A stretch of 64,000 bases of DNA from positions 4,812,008 through 4,876,007 of the forward strand of contig CM035362.1 in NCBI GenBank assembly GCA_020137815.1, given 5' to 3'. Under the pieces are notes generated by a model. It was not told where the DNA came from, made no database searches, and saw nothing but the letters and a program-made list of their open reading frames with translations. The position numbers and the translations under genes were made by a program. This document shows positions 32,401 through 41,183 of the stretch, piece after piece. Position 1 is the first letter of the stretch; each line of letters opens with the position of its first letter. The DNA comes from Hormiphora californensis (taxonomy: Eukaryota; Ctenophora; Tentaculata; Cydippida; Pleurobrachiidae).

Positions 32401-35400
32401 GGGGTAGGACGCCCCCTCCCTCTACCCGCCGCCCCGTCAGCCCGCCACCCCGGGAGGATCTAAGAGAATGGAGCCGCGGTAGGACACCCCCTCCCTCTAC
32501 CCGCCGCCCCGTCAGCCCGCCACCCCGGGAGGATCTAAGAGAGATGATCCGGGGTAGGACGCCCCCTCCCTCTACCCGCCGCCCCGTCAGCCCGCCACCC
32601 CGGGAGGATCTAAGAGAATGGAGCCGCGGTAGGACACCCCCTCCCTCTACCCGCCGCCCCGTCAGCCCGCCACCCCGGGAGGATCTAAGGGAGATGATCC
32701 GATGTAGGACGCCCCCTCCATCTACCCGCCGCCCCGTCAGCCCGCCACCCCGGGAGGATCTAAGAGAGATGATCCGGGGTAGGACACCCCCTCCATCTAC
32801 CCGCCGCCCCGTCAGCCCACCACCCCGGGAGGATCTAAGAGTAAAGATATCGACCGGACCGAGGGAACACCGACCTGATCTGTTATTCAATTTGTCCTCG
32901 TGTACCAGTGAGAAGGAGATAAAGTTCCTGTGGGACAAGAGGACAGATTCATTCGATCGAGAGAATATCATCCCACCCCTTATCCTCAGACCCTACCGCT
33001 TTATCATGGCAGGCGTCCTGCGTCGGGTCGAACAGACCGTCGATCAACCTCTGGGGGAGAGGGCAGCCTCCCTGGCATGGTGTTGTAATGAGATATTGGA
33101 AGTGTGGAAAGAGATACGGTCATACCGGGGGAACATTGGAGGAAAACGCTCTAATTCTAAGAGGATTAAGGGATTGTTCTTCCCCCTTTTCCTCTTCATC
33201 AGTGTACTCCAAGACACACTGAAGGCATCGCCTACAACAGTGCTGGTTGCTGCTTCAATTGACATCGCCAGGGAGGCGGCCAACCTAACAAATCTAATGA
33301 GAGCTAAAGGCAGGTGGTGATAATCCACCCTCCCCTAGCCACCCTCCCGATTTTAAGAGACATTAAATAGCTGGACTGGAACTATTTTTAGATCACAATA
33401 TGTTACATTTAGAAGTTTACTCAAGAACGGAGAACCGCTGTGGTTTTCATGCTCCCAGCTCTGCAGTGTTGGAAGTTTGTTTGTCCTGTGGGGTCTGAGC
33501 GTGTGTCGTGTGAATATGATTCTATTTTTATGTATGATTATACTTTTTATCATTATTTTTATACATTTTTAATCAATTTTATATTCTTTTTAATCGAACA
33601 TTGTGTTTTACTCCCCAAATTTTCAATTATCACTACTTTTAACTCTGTCTCTCCCATAGCATGGCCTCAGCTGGTCTCTGTGTGTGTTTCTGTCCATAGT
33701 ATGTAGGTGTGTTCTGTATACCTCCCGTACTGCCACCCACCTGCTATCGCTGGGGAGCAGCGATCATAGGTGTGTGTAGGTTGGAGTTTGATACAATATG
33801 ATTTCAGTCACCCAGTTTTTGGGTTGTTGAGTAATTGGGATGGTTGAAATGATCATTGGTGCAGCTCCCACTACCATAACAGAACCCTCAGAGCTCAGCT
33901 GCTTCAATTTTTAATCATTGCTGCATATAATAACCCTACATTTCTAATTCTTATCCTAAAATATAAAACTCTCGAATGTTTACTAACCCCTGCCTTTTCT
34001 CCCCTTTCAGAAACTTCGGATATTTACAAAGTATGGTATTTCTATCCCGGGTGTGGACTATGCACTCAACCCAAGAAGGAACATAACTGTGACAATAGCT
34101 GATGACCCCGTCGTCAGCCCAAAGAAACAAGACAACAAGGAGGAGGTGAAATCTACTGGAAGCAGATTCTCAGAGGAGAAGAAGCCAACTAGCAGCAGGT
34201 TCTCAGACGCGGCCACCGAGAAGAAGTCGGCTGATCATGGTAAGCGCATTAGAGGAGGGGTTCTGAGGGGGAGGGAGGAGAGGGATTCTGAGGGGAGGGA
34301 GGGAGGAGAGGGATTTTGAGGGGGAGGGAGGGAGGAGAGGGATTTTGAGGGGTGTACTAATTTTGGGTTATGAGCAGATGTGGATGATTTTTGTGCAGTA
34401 TTATGGTTCGACTTTTTGGGTGTTGGTCACAAACTTTATTACAGCAACCCCATCTCCCTATTTGAACAAAACATATACTGATAACAGAGAAATTTCCAAA
34501 TCTTTAACCCACCATCCTAACTTATGTCCCATTTCTCACCCTAGCACTCTTTTTCATCAGATTTCGCTGTCCCTGCGCCTCCCCTACCACCCAAAGCGCT
34601 GGCGGATATCTGCAAGTATCACGCAGAAGCCTCATCCTCGTCCTCAGAAGAGGACAAGCTCCCCGAAGAAAAGGGGAAGGAGAAAGGTAGACTGAAACGA
34701 AGGAGAAGAGGAAGAGGCCGTTTATTTGATTTTTGTTCTTTTGTGTTTATCTTTTGTGTCCCAAAAACTGCTCAAAAATCCCCAAATTTCACACGAACTT
34801 CAAAATATCTTTGGGATTTTTGAGTAGAACAAACCAAATCAATTCATAACACAATTCCCTTAGGATCAAAAACCAGTAAATCTCGATACTCTTCTCGGCG
34901 ACGATCACGATCTAGAAGCCGGAGTCCTAGAAGTCGACGATCCGAACGAAAACGACGAAGAAGTCGATCTCGATCACCGAAATCGTCTCGGAGGGTTAAA
35001 GCAGAGAAAAGCTACAAAAAGTTCGTGAAGTCGGACAAGTTTTCGATAAACCCGACGAGTAGCAAGACGAACGAGGAGGATAACGATGACTTCCAGGTTG
35101 TCGATCAGGAGGATGAAACCATTGAAATTAGTGATGATGAGCCCGAGGGGGAGCCAGCACCACCGGGAATCGGGGGCACTCCATCCACTTCTACCAGTAG
35201 GGATGTCACAGGTCACGAGGACAAGGACGAGGAGGAGGAGGAGACTGTGAATGTGGTGTGTTTAGAAAGTGATGATGAGGAGGGAGAGGGGAAGAAGAAA
35301 GATGATCCTGTCAAACCAGATGGCGACAAAGATAATTCTAAATCAATGTGCCAGGAAGTTACTGTGGCCGATGATAATTGCTTGTCTACTGCCGAAGAGA

Positions 35401-38400
35401 AAGAAAGAGCGGAAAAGGGTGCGGCTGAAATAAAGGCAAAAGAAGAAAGAGAACGAGTTTTAGCCGAAGCAAGAGCTAAAGCAGAAAAAGAAAGGGCCGA
35501 AGCTCAAGCTGAAAAGGAGAGGATCTTGAAGGCAAAGAAAAGGGTGGAGAAGGAGAGGGCTGACGCTAAAGCTAAGATGGAAAGAGAAAAGGCGGAAAGA
35601 GAAAAGGTGGAAAGAGAAAAGGTGGAAAGAGAAAAAGCGGAAAAGAAAAGGATAGAAAAGGCTAGGGAGATAGCGGAAAGAGAACGGTTAGTAAAAGAAC
35701 GTGCAGCAGCTGAAGCAAAAGCCAAGATGGAGCATGAGAGGCAACTACAGGAGAAGGCTATAGCTTTGGCGAAGGCTAAAGAAGAGAAAGAAATTGAGGA
35801 ACAGGAAAAGGCAATGAAGAAAGCAAAAGTAGAAGAAGATCGTAAGAGAAAGTTGGAAGCAGAAGCAAAGGCGAAAGTTGAAAAGAATATGATTTTGGCA
35901 CAGGCCAGGATAAAAGAGAAGGCTTTAGCTGAGAGGAAGGCTAAAGAAGAAAAAGAAATTGAGGAGCAGGAGAAGGCCATCGCGGAGGCTATGGAGAAGG
36001 CGAAAGCAGAGAGGGAACTTCGGGAAAAGGCAGAGTTGGAAGAAAAGGCTAAAGCAGAAAACGATAGGATAACAGCAGATGCCAGGATGAAGGTTATGGA
36101 AGGAGAGTTCGCTCCCAGTTTGGTGAGTTCCCCGAAAAAAGAAGATCCAAAAGCTGCCAAAAGTTTGAATGAATCATCCATAATGGTACTGGACGATACT
36201 GCTGACCAGTCCATGGACATTGAGGTTATTTCAGAAAAGAAATCTGGAGTTGAGGTAATTGTGAACGTTCCGGAAGTTCTTCAAACTGTTGAGGATGCTC
36301 CAGAAACTTCAGAACCCGTAGTAACGGCCACCCCCAAGGCCAAGCGGGGCCGGCCACCGAAAAGAGGCAAGGCTACGTCCACCACGCCAACAGAACCAAA
36401 ACGAAAGTCTCGCAGGCTCCAGCCGACGACCCCTGTTTCGGAACCGCGAGTCACCCGAAGGAGATCTGGAAGACAATCAGGTGCGGCTTCGGTCGAGCCT
36501 GTAGATATAGTCCCGTCTGAACCTGTAACAGTTGAAGAACCTGTAACAGTTGAAGAACCTGTAACAGTTGAAGAACCTGTAACAGTTGAAGAACCTGTAA
36601 CAGTTGAAGAACCTGTAACAGTTAAAGAACCTGTAACAGTTGAAGAATCTGTGAAAGCAGAAGAACCTGTAAGAGCAGAAGAACCTGTGCCTTCTGAAAA
36701 GCCTGTAGCAGCTGAAACTCCAATGACTTCTGAGCCTGTGGTATCTGGAGAACCTTCTGTTGAGAATAAAACTAGAGATGATGATCCAACAGAACAGCAA
36801 ATCGAACAATCGCCTATAGAAAAAGCTTCGATAGAGAAATTGGAAGCAGTGGGAAGTGTTGAAGAACCGATGGACGAGGTAGTCACCGAGAAATCCGCTG
36901 AAGAAAAAACTGCAGTTCCTGAAGAAAGTGTGGAAGAGCCTGAACAGGACGCGGAAATTTCCTTCTCTTCTAACCCTGAGGAAACCCCAACTGTGGAGCC
37001 CGAGGCAGGTGCAAGTGGTCTGACATCCAATGAAGTATCTGGAACAGAACAAGCCAACGAGATCGGTGCTGCTTCCACAGAAGGAGAAGAACTTGAATTT
37101 TACGATCTTTTGTCGGATGAGGAGTTTGATTTCGAGGATGGTAGTGAAGAGGAGAAGGAGGGAGCGTCGTTTAACCCACAGAAAGAGGAAGGAACCGAGG
37201 AAGGTGGTGGTCCTGTTAAAAAGAAAAAGGTGACAAAGATTCTCAAGTCAACGTTTGTGCCGAAGGATCAGTTTTATCGAGGGAGGGGCCGTGGGAGAGG
37301 TAGAGGTCGAGGAAGGGCAGGGTTTGAAAGGAGTCTTAGGAGGCAAGACCAAAGGGCTTATAATGAAAGGGACGAGAAGAGTAGGGATAACGAAAAAGAA
37401 GATTCTAGGAAGGAAAGCCAAGTGTCAAAAGATAAAGCCAAGACCCCTGCTAAGGAGGCCGATAAAACAACGTCATCTGCTGAAAGTAGCGGTAAAACCA
37501 AGGTTGTCGAGACAGAAAAACAAGCTCCAGAACCAGAGTTCATTCCACTTTCTGGTGAGGAAAAAGCCAGCCCATCAGCTCCAACAAGTTCCACTGCAGC
37601 AAGTGAAAAAGAGCCGAAGAAACGAAGCAGGATTATCTCCGTGAAACGAAAAACCAAGTCCCCGGACGAAACACCTAGTACGTCCTCGAAAAGTTCGCCA
37701 GAAATTCCGGCTGCCACCACCACCACCAGCAGCAGTGCACCCTCAGAATCATCCAAGGCGAAACCCAAGTTCAAACGGATAGAAGCACCGTCATACGATG
37801 CAGCTGAAACGCATCTCCGTGAAAAATTCGGAGTGTCCGTCTTCTACCGGGGAAGCAAATATAAGAACCGCGGTACTTATCGGGGTAGAGGAATCAGGGG
37901 AATCAGGGGTAGGGGAGGTTTTAGACCTGAATATTATGACCAGTATGTTGAGCGGCCTGTTAGGAGAGTGGTGCCTGAAGAAGGGATATCACGACAAGTT
38001 GTTAATGATAGGCCCGATATCAGGAGCGATCTTGTGATGTCGGTCCAGCGGCCTCCCCTCCTACCATCTGCCCCTATCATTCAGAGCTCAATTCCAGGTA
38101 ACCACAATCCCCACTCCCACTCAGTGGGTAGTCTTACCGCGTGTTAGGAAAACGACAGTTAGAAATTTTCCTTCCCTGGCCCCTTGGGCCTGGGATTCAC
38201 GTGATTTTTTGCAGTTATGATTCACAAAGTGGCGCCTATTTAATTCTCTAGTTAGCACACACATTTTCACATTTCTCACCTACCCCCATCATCCAGGATT
38301 AATTATCCAAGAAGACAACAGGCACTACTGTGCTCTCTGCCGGGCCTACTTCACGAGCGAGGAACAGGCGAGGAACCATGTGAACTCAAGGCCGCACATC

Positions 38401-38442
38401 AGGAATATTACCCGAATCGATCAACACGAGGGATATAACTGA
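20455..38442 (+). CDS. large RS-rich matrin/C2H2 zinc-finger nuclear protein, 14 exons, ~2,116 aa
   Basis: Exons (all GT-AG, phases agree): 20455-20504, 20599-21756, 21869-22042, 22127-22529, 22674-22746, 22896-23059, 23259-23369, 23523-23690, 23901-24053, 24623-24784, 34011-34239, 34561-34686, 34864-38097, 38297-38442. The sum is 6,351 nt, an exact codon multiple. Order of features: Gln/Tyr-rich then Pro/Ala/Ser-rich N terminus; a helical stretch (MEMMVEKMKKGEVAPELKAK); an RS domain; four C-x2-C-x12-H-x4/5-H fingers (CVPC, CDIC, CYPC, CHVC); the KLRIFTKYGISIPG exon; a second RS stretch; a long Glu/Lys/Ala coiled-coil-like region; EPVTVE repeats; an RGRGRGRGRG box; and a fifth finger (CALCRAYF...H-x5-H). 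RS plus U1/matrin-type fingers suggest a nuclear RNA-processing or transcription role (inference). Terminal exons A and B replace exon 11 onward in alternative forms. Overall plan is reminiscent of ZNF318-like proteins; orthology not established. Confidence 0.82.
22801..22875 (+). repeat. short dispersed repeat family 2
   Basis: CTTGCCTGGCTAGACTGTGT, then GGGCGCCCCGCCCCCGAA, then ACAAATGTAAAGGGAGGGTT and AGAACATAGC. Intronic in the RS/zinc-finger gene. Confidence 0.75.
23835..23890 (+). repeat. short dispersed repeat family 2, shorter copy
   Basis: TTGCCTAGCTAGACTGCGTT joined directly to CTTTACAAATGTAAAGGAGG; lacks the CGCCCC middle. Confidence 0.75.
25034..28518 (+). pseudogene. alternative terminal exon A, interrupted by a fold-back element
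   Basis: Acceptor tttatcag at 25033 is followed in phase 0 by AVLTRVGLIIDIETGAIHWA, homologous to exon B and positionally to exon C. At 25144 a transposable element interrupts the frame. Beyond the element (from 27003) the same frame resumes and stays open to TAA at 28516-28518. Removing the element plus one 4-bp repeat leaves 1,626 nt, exactly 542 codons. The downstream part holds a RanBP2-type zinc finger (EWRCCRCSTNNYRSRTLCRS plus C), an Arg/Glu/Lys-rich charged region and a helical C-terminal domain (FYEWSKWDIRGYFPIRP; LLELARRILLLEEFMEE). As the sequence stands, splicing from exon 10 would read into the element and stop at 25271-25273, giving a 79-residue tail. So this version is either broken or makes a short isoform. 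Confidence 0.75.
25144..26998. mobile_element. 1,855-bp fold-back DNA element inserted in exon A
   Basis: Ends are inverted: GGTCAGTG, one variable base, then TCTAATCGTTGCGAGG on the left, with its reverse complement on the right. Direct ATGT flanks both ends (25140-25143 and 26999-27002). No transposase frame is visible, so it is non-autonomous. The interior carries a recurrent motif close to CTCAAATTGTGYGGAGC, about every 120-180 bp, in forward orientation in the left half and mostly inverted in the right half. Confidence 0.88.
28519..29081 (+). other. 3' flank of exon A and intron before exon B
   Basis: No coding frame. The last ~130 bp (28950-29081) resemble the intron end before exon A (24920-25033), sharing CACACTACATTCACC-like text, TGTAACCGA and CTTTCGTTTTATCAG-like text. 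The exon duplication therefore included flanking intron. Confidence 0.6.
29082..33320 (+). CDS. alternative terminal exon B, 1,412 codons, repeat-rich
   Basis: Acceptor ttttatcag at 29081 is followed in phase 0 by AVLARVGLMIDEDTGAMRWA (about 15 of 22 identical to exon A). The frame is open to TGA at 33318-33320. Spliced to exons 1-10 it would give ~2,284 residues. Regions in order: acidic; eleven 12-residue repeats of RYERKRKSESRE type; Cys-Pro and LGPC repeats; Glu/Ser/Lys repeats; an arginine/proline tract with seven 25-residue repeats of RTPPPSTRRPVSPPPREDLR type; and a non-repetitive helical C terminus (LRRVEQTVDQPLGERAASLA; IDIAREAANLTNLM) that may be a diverged relative of the exon A C terminus. 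The SR/RP-dipeptide richness suits a nuclear-speckle-type protein (inference). The long intact frame argues for function. Confidence 0.78.
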   Translation, partial: KQAVLARVGLMIDEDTGAMRWAESSSSGDKLISNPTAIAPHSTITATTPRSTTVTGDTRSEEEEEEGDTVRVKTGMTPPIIADVITEMEGVLGSQMSHDTAVNDLWESLLHEIRGIPENEAVGEAIEEDDEGFQRKEEEKREMNREEEKNRNEAAKEDDMNEETDEKEAEKIPEDPSKENPKKNRESETKEFLEKKREAENTERYDKNRETEIRTSQRSSRRSHSPEKGLKAYSSDRYEKKRRSESRQRYEKKRESESTERYERKWRAESRERYERKRRAESRERYERKRKSESRERYEKKRESESTERYEKKRRAESRERYERKRKSESRERYERKRKSESRERYERKREDTSRERYEKKRKCRSVSEECSEEKRKDDNKESPKRNQVTETKVCPATKHEAETKDYPDKKEETERKECPATNQETENKESPNMNQEVGTKVCPETTNEAETKVCPETNQEVGSEGCPKTRPPAGKKITFNIKWKPLGPCSAATTPPPSAPSGPCPATTAPLSVPLGPCSIIPPLAVPLGPCPAATLPPLDEDDNLRAIRMAKAVLEEQERKIMESRKRATTIPNPAEIKTHSTTVAEDTCRVNTGITPDHPTIEKKKGVENSECQEKKPETESQEKKTETETKESPRKEQGVESNECPEKKREIRVITYTPDIPALSVEKKLETENSESQEKKQETENSECQEKKSKTESSECQKKKLETESSESQEKSLETESKDSQEKGLETENSESPKMNQDVGSEECSATNHDYGILKGLEFVTDQEIKSYYDLYIREELARRPPACQNLIQGTQHQKSGRSSIARIRRRERARARRQTHLPTIPPPQQNLREGGTPSSTTPHQLIRRRHPLMRVRTPPPQHPVIPPPLQNLSLASLASMALGMKPTPLPPCQPIIPPPEQYLTETPATIHRTIDTPPAANRPTMAIPPLQQDLRERTVAMVPPIRRRISPPRQEDPRERTRARTPPAATHQHISPPPQYDRRKRTVAMVPPIRRRFSPPRQEDPRERTRGWTPPSATRPDLRERSRDWTPPSAVHSAVNPSIQHDRTGRTVTMAPPTSTRRPAIPSPQQDRREWSRGRTPPPSTRRPVSPPPREDLREMIRGRTPPPSTRRPVSPPPREDLREWSRGRTPPPSTRRPVSPPPREDLREMIRGRTPPPSTRRPVSPPPREDLREWSRGRTPPPSTRRPVSPPPREDLREMIRCRTPPPSTRRPVSPPPREDLREMIRGRTPPPSTRRPVSPPPREDLRVKISTGPREHRPDLLFNLSSCTSEKEIKFLWDKRTDSFDRENIIPPLILRPYRFIMAGVLRRVEQTVDQPLGERAASLAWCCNEILEVWKEIRSYRGNIGGKRSNSKRIKGLFFPLFLFISVLQDTLKASPTTVLVAASIDIAREAANLTNLMRAKGRW
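29790..30185 (+). repeat. eleven 36-bp repeats coding RYERKRKSESRE-like units
   Basis: Eleven consecutive 12-codon units, each beginning RYEKK or RYERK and mostly ending SESRE or SESTE; the last unit is degenerate. They keep the reading frame of exon B. Confidence 0.88.
32331..32841 (+). repeat. 75-bp coding repeats with an alternating 150-bp period
   Basis: Units start at 32331, 32406, 32481, 32556, 32631, 32706 and 32781 (last partial). They are nearly identical and differ mainly in the residues after EDLRE: MI in units 1, 3, 5 and 6, WS in units 2 and 4. Units 1-2 and 3-4 therefore repeat as pairs. Confidence 0.88.
33321..34010 (+). other. 3' flank of exon B and intron before exon C
   Basis: AT-rich, non-coding, ending in the acceptor ttttctcccctttcag at 34010. 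It presumably contains the 3' UTR and poly(A) site of the exon B isoform; no single signal stands out. Confidence 0.5.
36522..36660 (+). repeat. 18-bp coding repeats (EPVTVE)
   Basis: Seven near-identical 18-bp units CCTGTAACAGTTGAAGAA, followed by degenerate ones, encode EPVTVE repeats in exon 13 of the RS/zinc-finger gene. Confidence 0.85.
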
Positions 38443-38745
38443 GTGTTAGTGACGGATGTGTTGTGGAGATAGAGATAGACATTGGTGATTGTGATAGACT
38501 TTTTAATGGGATTGAATTGATAACAGAAACACTTGAGGAGAAATTGACTCTCAGTTCAACACTTTTCATTGGTTTTTGCTGATTTTACGCTTGGCTAGAG
38601 AAAACGATCGATAATCAATAATATAATAATAGCAAAAAGCATTATTTTTGACTATTTATTGATTTTTATTTAAAATCTCATTTGTGTGCTTTCTTGTCTC
38701 TGACACAATCCCCCAATTATAGTCCACAACTGGGTTGGATGATCT

Positions 38746-38854
38746 CAGGAACCGACCGACACAAGTAAACAACTAATCAGAACTCGTTATTTAGGTCACG
38801 TGACTGGTTATCAGCCAATCAGGGACCAGTATTTCCTGATTCGGTCGGTTCCTG
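38746..38854 (+). mobile_element. hAT-like MITE copy 5
   Basis: Flanks GATGATCT and GGTGATCT match at 7 of 8 positions. Confidence 0.9.
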
Positions 38855-39107
38855 GGTGATCTCCTCCTCTCTCCACTCTTGTTACCAAACAGAACTGTCC
38901 CTGACAATGTCTACCAACCCGACCTTCCCTGTTTACAACCAATAATATAACTGTTCTCTCAGGATGTTCAACTGATAATGGCAGAGTTTTCGACACGGTC
39001 GGTTACATAACGGAACATTTCTGGTCTCTGCTAGTTGGGATTATGATACATATATCTGAGTTGTATTTGTTGTAAATTTTTATTTGTGTTTACATGCATT
39101 TCATGCA

Positions 39108-39200
39108 CAAGACAACAACCAACCAGAACTCGATATTTAGGTCACGTGACTGGTTATCAGCCAATCAGGGACCAGTATTTCCTGATTCGGTCGGTTCTTG
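39108..39200 (+). mobile_element. hAT-like MITE copy 6, left end replaced
   Basis: The left terminus is missing. A ~30-bp sequence starting GTTTACATGCATTTCATGCA occurs directly on both sides, longer than a normal target duplication. Confidence 0.85.
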
Positions 39201-39481
39201 GTTTACATGCATTTCATGCACAAGACAACACACACCATGAAGACAACATAACAAAGAAAAGGACATTCAATGAAGGTACAAACAGTCATGCCCTATAATC
39301 TATAATAAACAGGTCATGCAAAGACACTGGGAACAGGGTCGAGCAAGGGAGGGAACACTCACGAGCACTCACACGAGTGTCGACCAAATCGCAATGACGA
39401 AAGTCTTCTTTAGGGTCTCATACCCGACACTCATAGAAGAAGAAAAAGAAGGTAGGGGACACCCTGTATAATTAGTAACTA

Positions 39482-40239
39482 TTAATTACTTTGGTAGGGA
39501 GGTGAGGAAGCAGGTTGCTCCCTGTATGACAGTATAGCAGTATCAGCCTTTAGCACTTTAAACTGTGTAAAGACATCCCCTGACCAATAAGTTTCACAAT
39601 TCTCCGGCGTTTCCGCTTCTGAGAACTTGTAATCTGCCAACTCCATACCGTTGCATGAGATTGAAAGGGAGGTGTTGCTCTTTTCAAAGGTCCAAACATC
39701 AAGGCCATCCGCTGAAGAGTTGGTATACCCTAGAGTGGATGACTCCTTGCAGTATCCGATCCAAGATGTAACCGGAGAGTGGAGACCGATAACTAACGAG
39801 ATTGTGGCAGAGTCATATCGCATGAATTGGAGATATATCATCGCATTGCTACCCTCGTGTTGATCTGTTTGGAATTGTAAGGGCCTACTTTCCAAATCCC
39901 AGTCTATCCAGACCTTCTTAGTAATAGGAATCCATTCTGAAAATGTGTTAGAAAATTGTTAATCTGTAACCACCCTTTACATTTGTGCAGGGTTCGGTGA
40001 AACAGGACCGAGCAAGGCAATTAAAAAGATGATGGGCATTAGTTGACTAGCAGAAATTATGGAACAAAGACACAGGAATGAAACAGTAATTAAATTTTGT
40101 CATTTAAAAACTAACAATACAATAAGGTGCATGATACATATAAAGGGAAGCAAGCTTACTTACCCTCACTGAGTGTAGTAGAATCAAGTGTTATGTGAAG
40201 TAGGAGAATGACACGAAGAAATCTTTGAAATAAAACCAT
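39482..40239 (-). CDS. small secreted protein, two exons, 177 aa
   Basis: Exon 1 (40239-40164) encodes MVLFQRFLRVILLLHITLDS, then TTLSE, a typical cleavable signal peptide, and ends in phase 1 at gtaagt. Exon 2 (39936-39482, acceptor cacattttcag) begins EWIPITKKVWIDWDLESRPL and ends YQSN with TAA. The mature part is about 150 residues, beta-rich in appearance, with three Cys (WIGYC, SISCNG, ENCETYW) and repeated aromatic/hydrophobic alternation; WIDWDL...GLDVWTF and the ISCNGMELADYKFS...CETYWSGD pattern look like one extracellular domain. No transmembrane segment. Family not recognised with confidence; a lectin-like or farnesoic-acid-methyltransferase-like fold is only a guess. It stands alone, with no related neighbour. 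Confidence 0.6.
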
Positions 40240-40653
40240 ACTGCTACTAGATTGCATGAGATACGGGTAATACGTTATTTTATACCAACATTATACAGTA
40301 CGATGTTTGTAAAACATTGTTTCACTTGTCACAATAATACAAGGAGATGTCTAATTTTGCAAGTAAAAACTTCAAAAGTACAATGAGATATCAAAATTAT
40401 TTGTAGTAAGGAAGGAAAACTATGCTGTCTTTCATTTATATCTCGATAGACAAAAGACACCAATGAAGATATATTACTAGAATAAGAAAGGGAGGGAAAC
40501 AACAATGATCGACCCCCGGGGGATTGGAGATGTCTGAAGATGCTAACAAAAGATTGTAGTAGGATGAACGCCGAATAAAGCGTCGAAGTATAAAGGAATG
40601 GCAAACCAAGCCACGCCCACGAACAATAGATAACCACAAGCAGAAGTTGGGGT

Positions 40654-40685
<32 letters not shown>

Positions 40686-41183
40686 ATCTCAGCCGTCATA
40701 GACTTCGCTCCAAATATTGGGGTCAGAAAGAATCAAAATATTCATCGATCTGATAGGTACCTTGTGCCATTAGCGTTTAATGAGATGGGAGTGTTATTGT
40801 TATGAAGTAACCCACGTTTACCAAACTACTCAAACTGCAAATTATCAACTGAGTTACTCTACTGTAGAGCACAGACAAAGCTTCTACCAATAACCAACAA
40901 GGAACAGACTACTTGAATTACCACACTACTACCGATTCTGATTACCAATGACTAATTTGAGTGGGGAAGTTCCCCCGCTACCGTTATTGTATCCTCTTAT
41001 CAGCACTAATTATTGGCATTATCAACTGCTAATCTCTTTCAAACATAACTAACTCAGATATAAGTCAGGCAAAAGTTTTAATTGAGAACGACAGATACTT
41101 CAACAACATTCAATCCTGGACATCTTTTCTTGAAGGTAAATATTGTGATAACAATTAATATGACGTGTGTGGGTGTTGTTTGT
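40240..41183. other. no gene seen; short CT microsatellite
   Basis: Contains (CT)n at about 40650-40685. Open frames across it are products of that repeat. Nothing else recognised. Confidence 0.5.

Larger units (their letters stand above)
38443..39481. other. intergenic with two MITE copies
   Basis: Begins with the 3' UTR of the RS/zinc-finger gene, then hAT-like MITE copies at 38746-38854 and 39108-39200. Nothing else coding was recognised. Confidence 0.5.
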
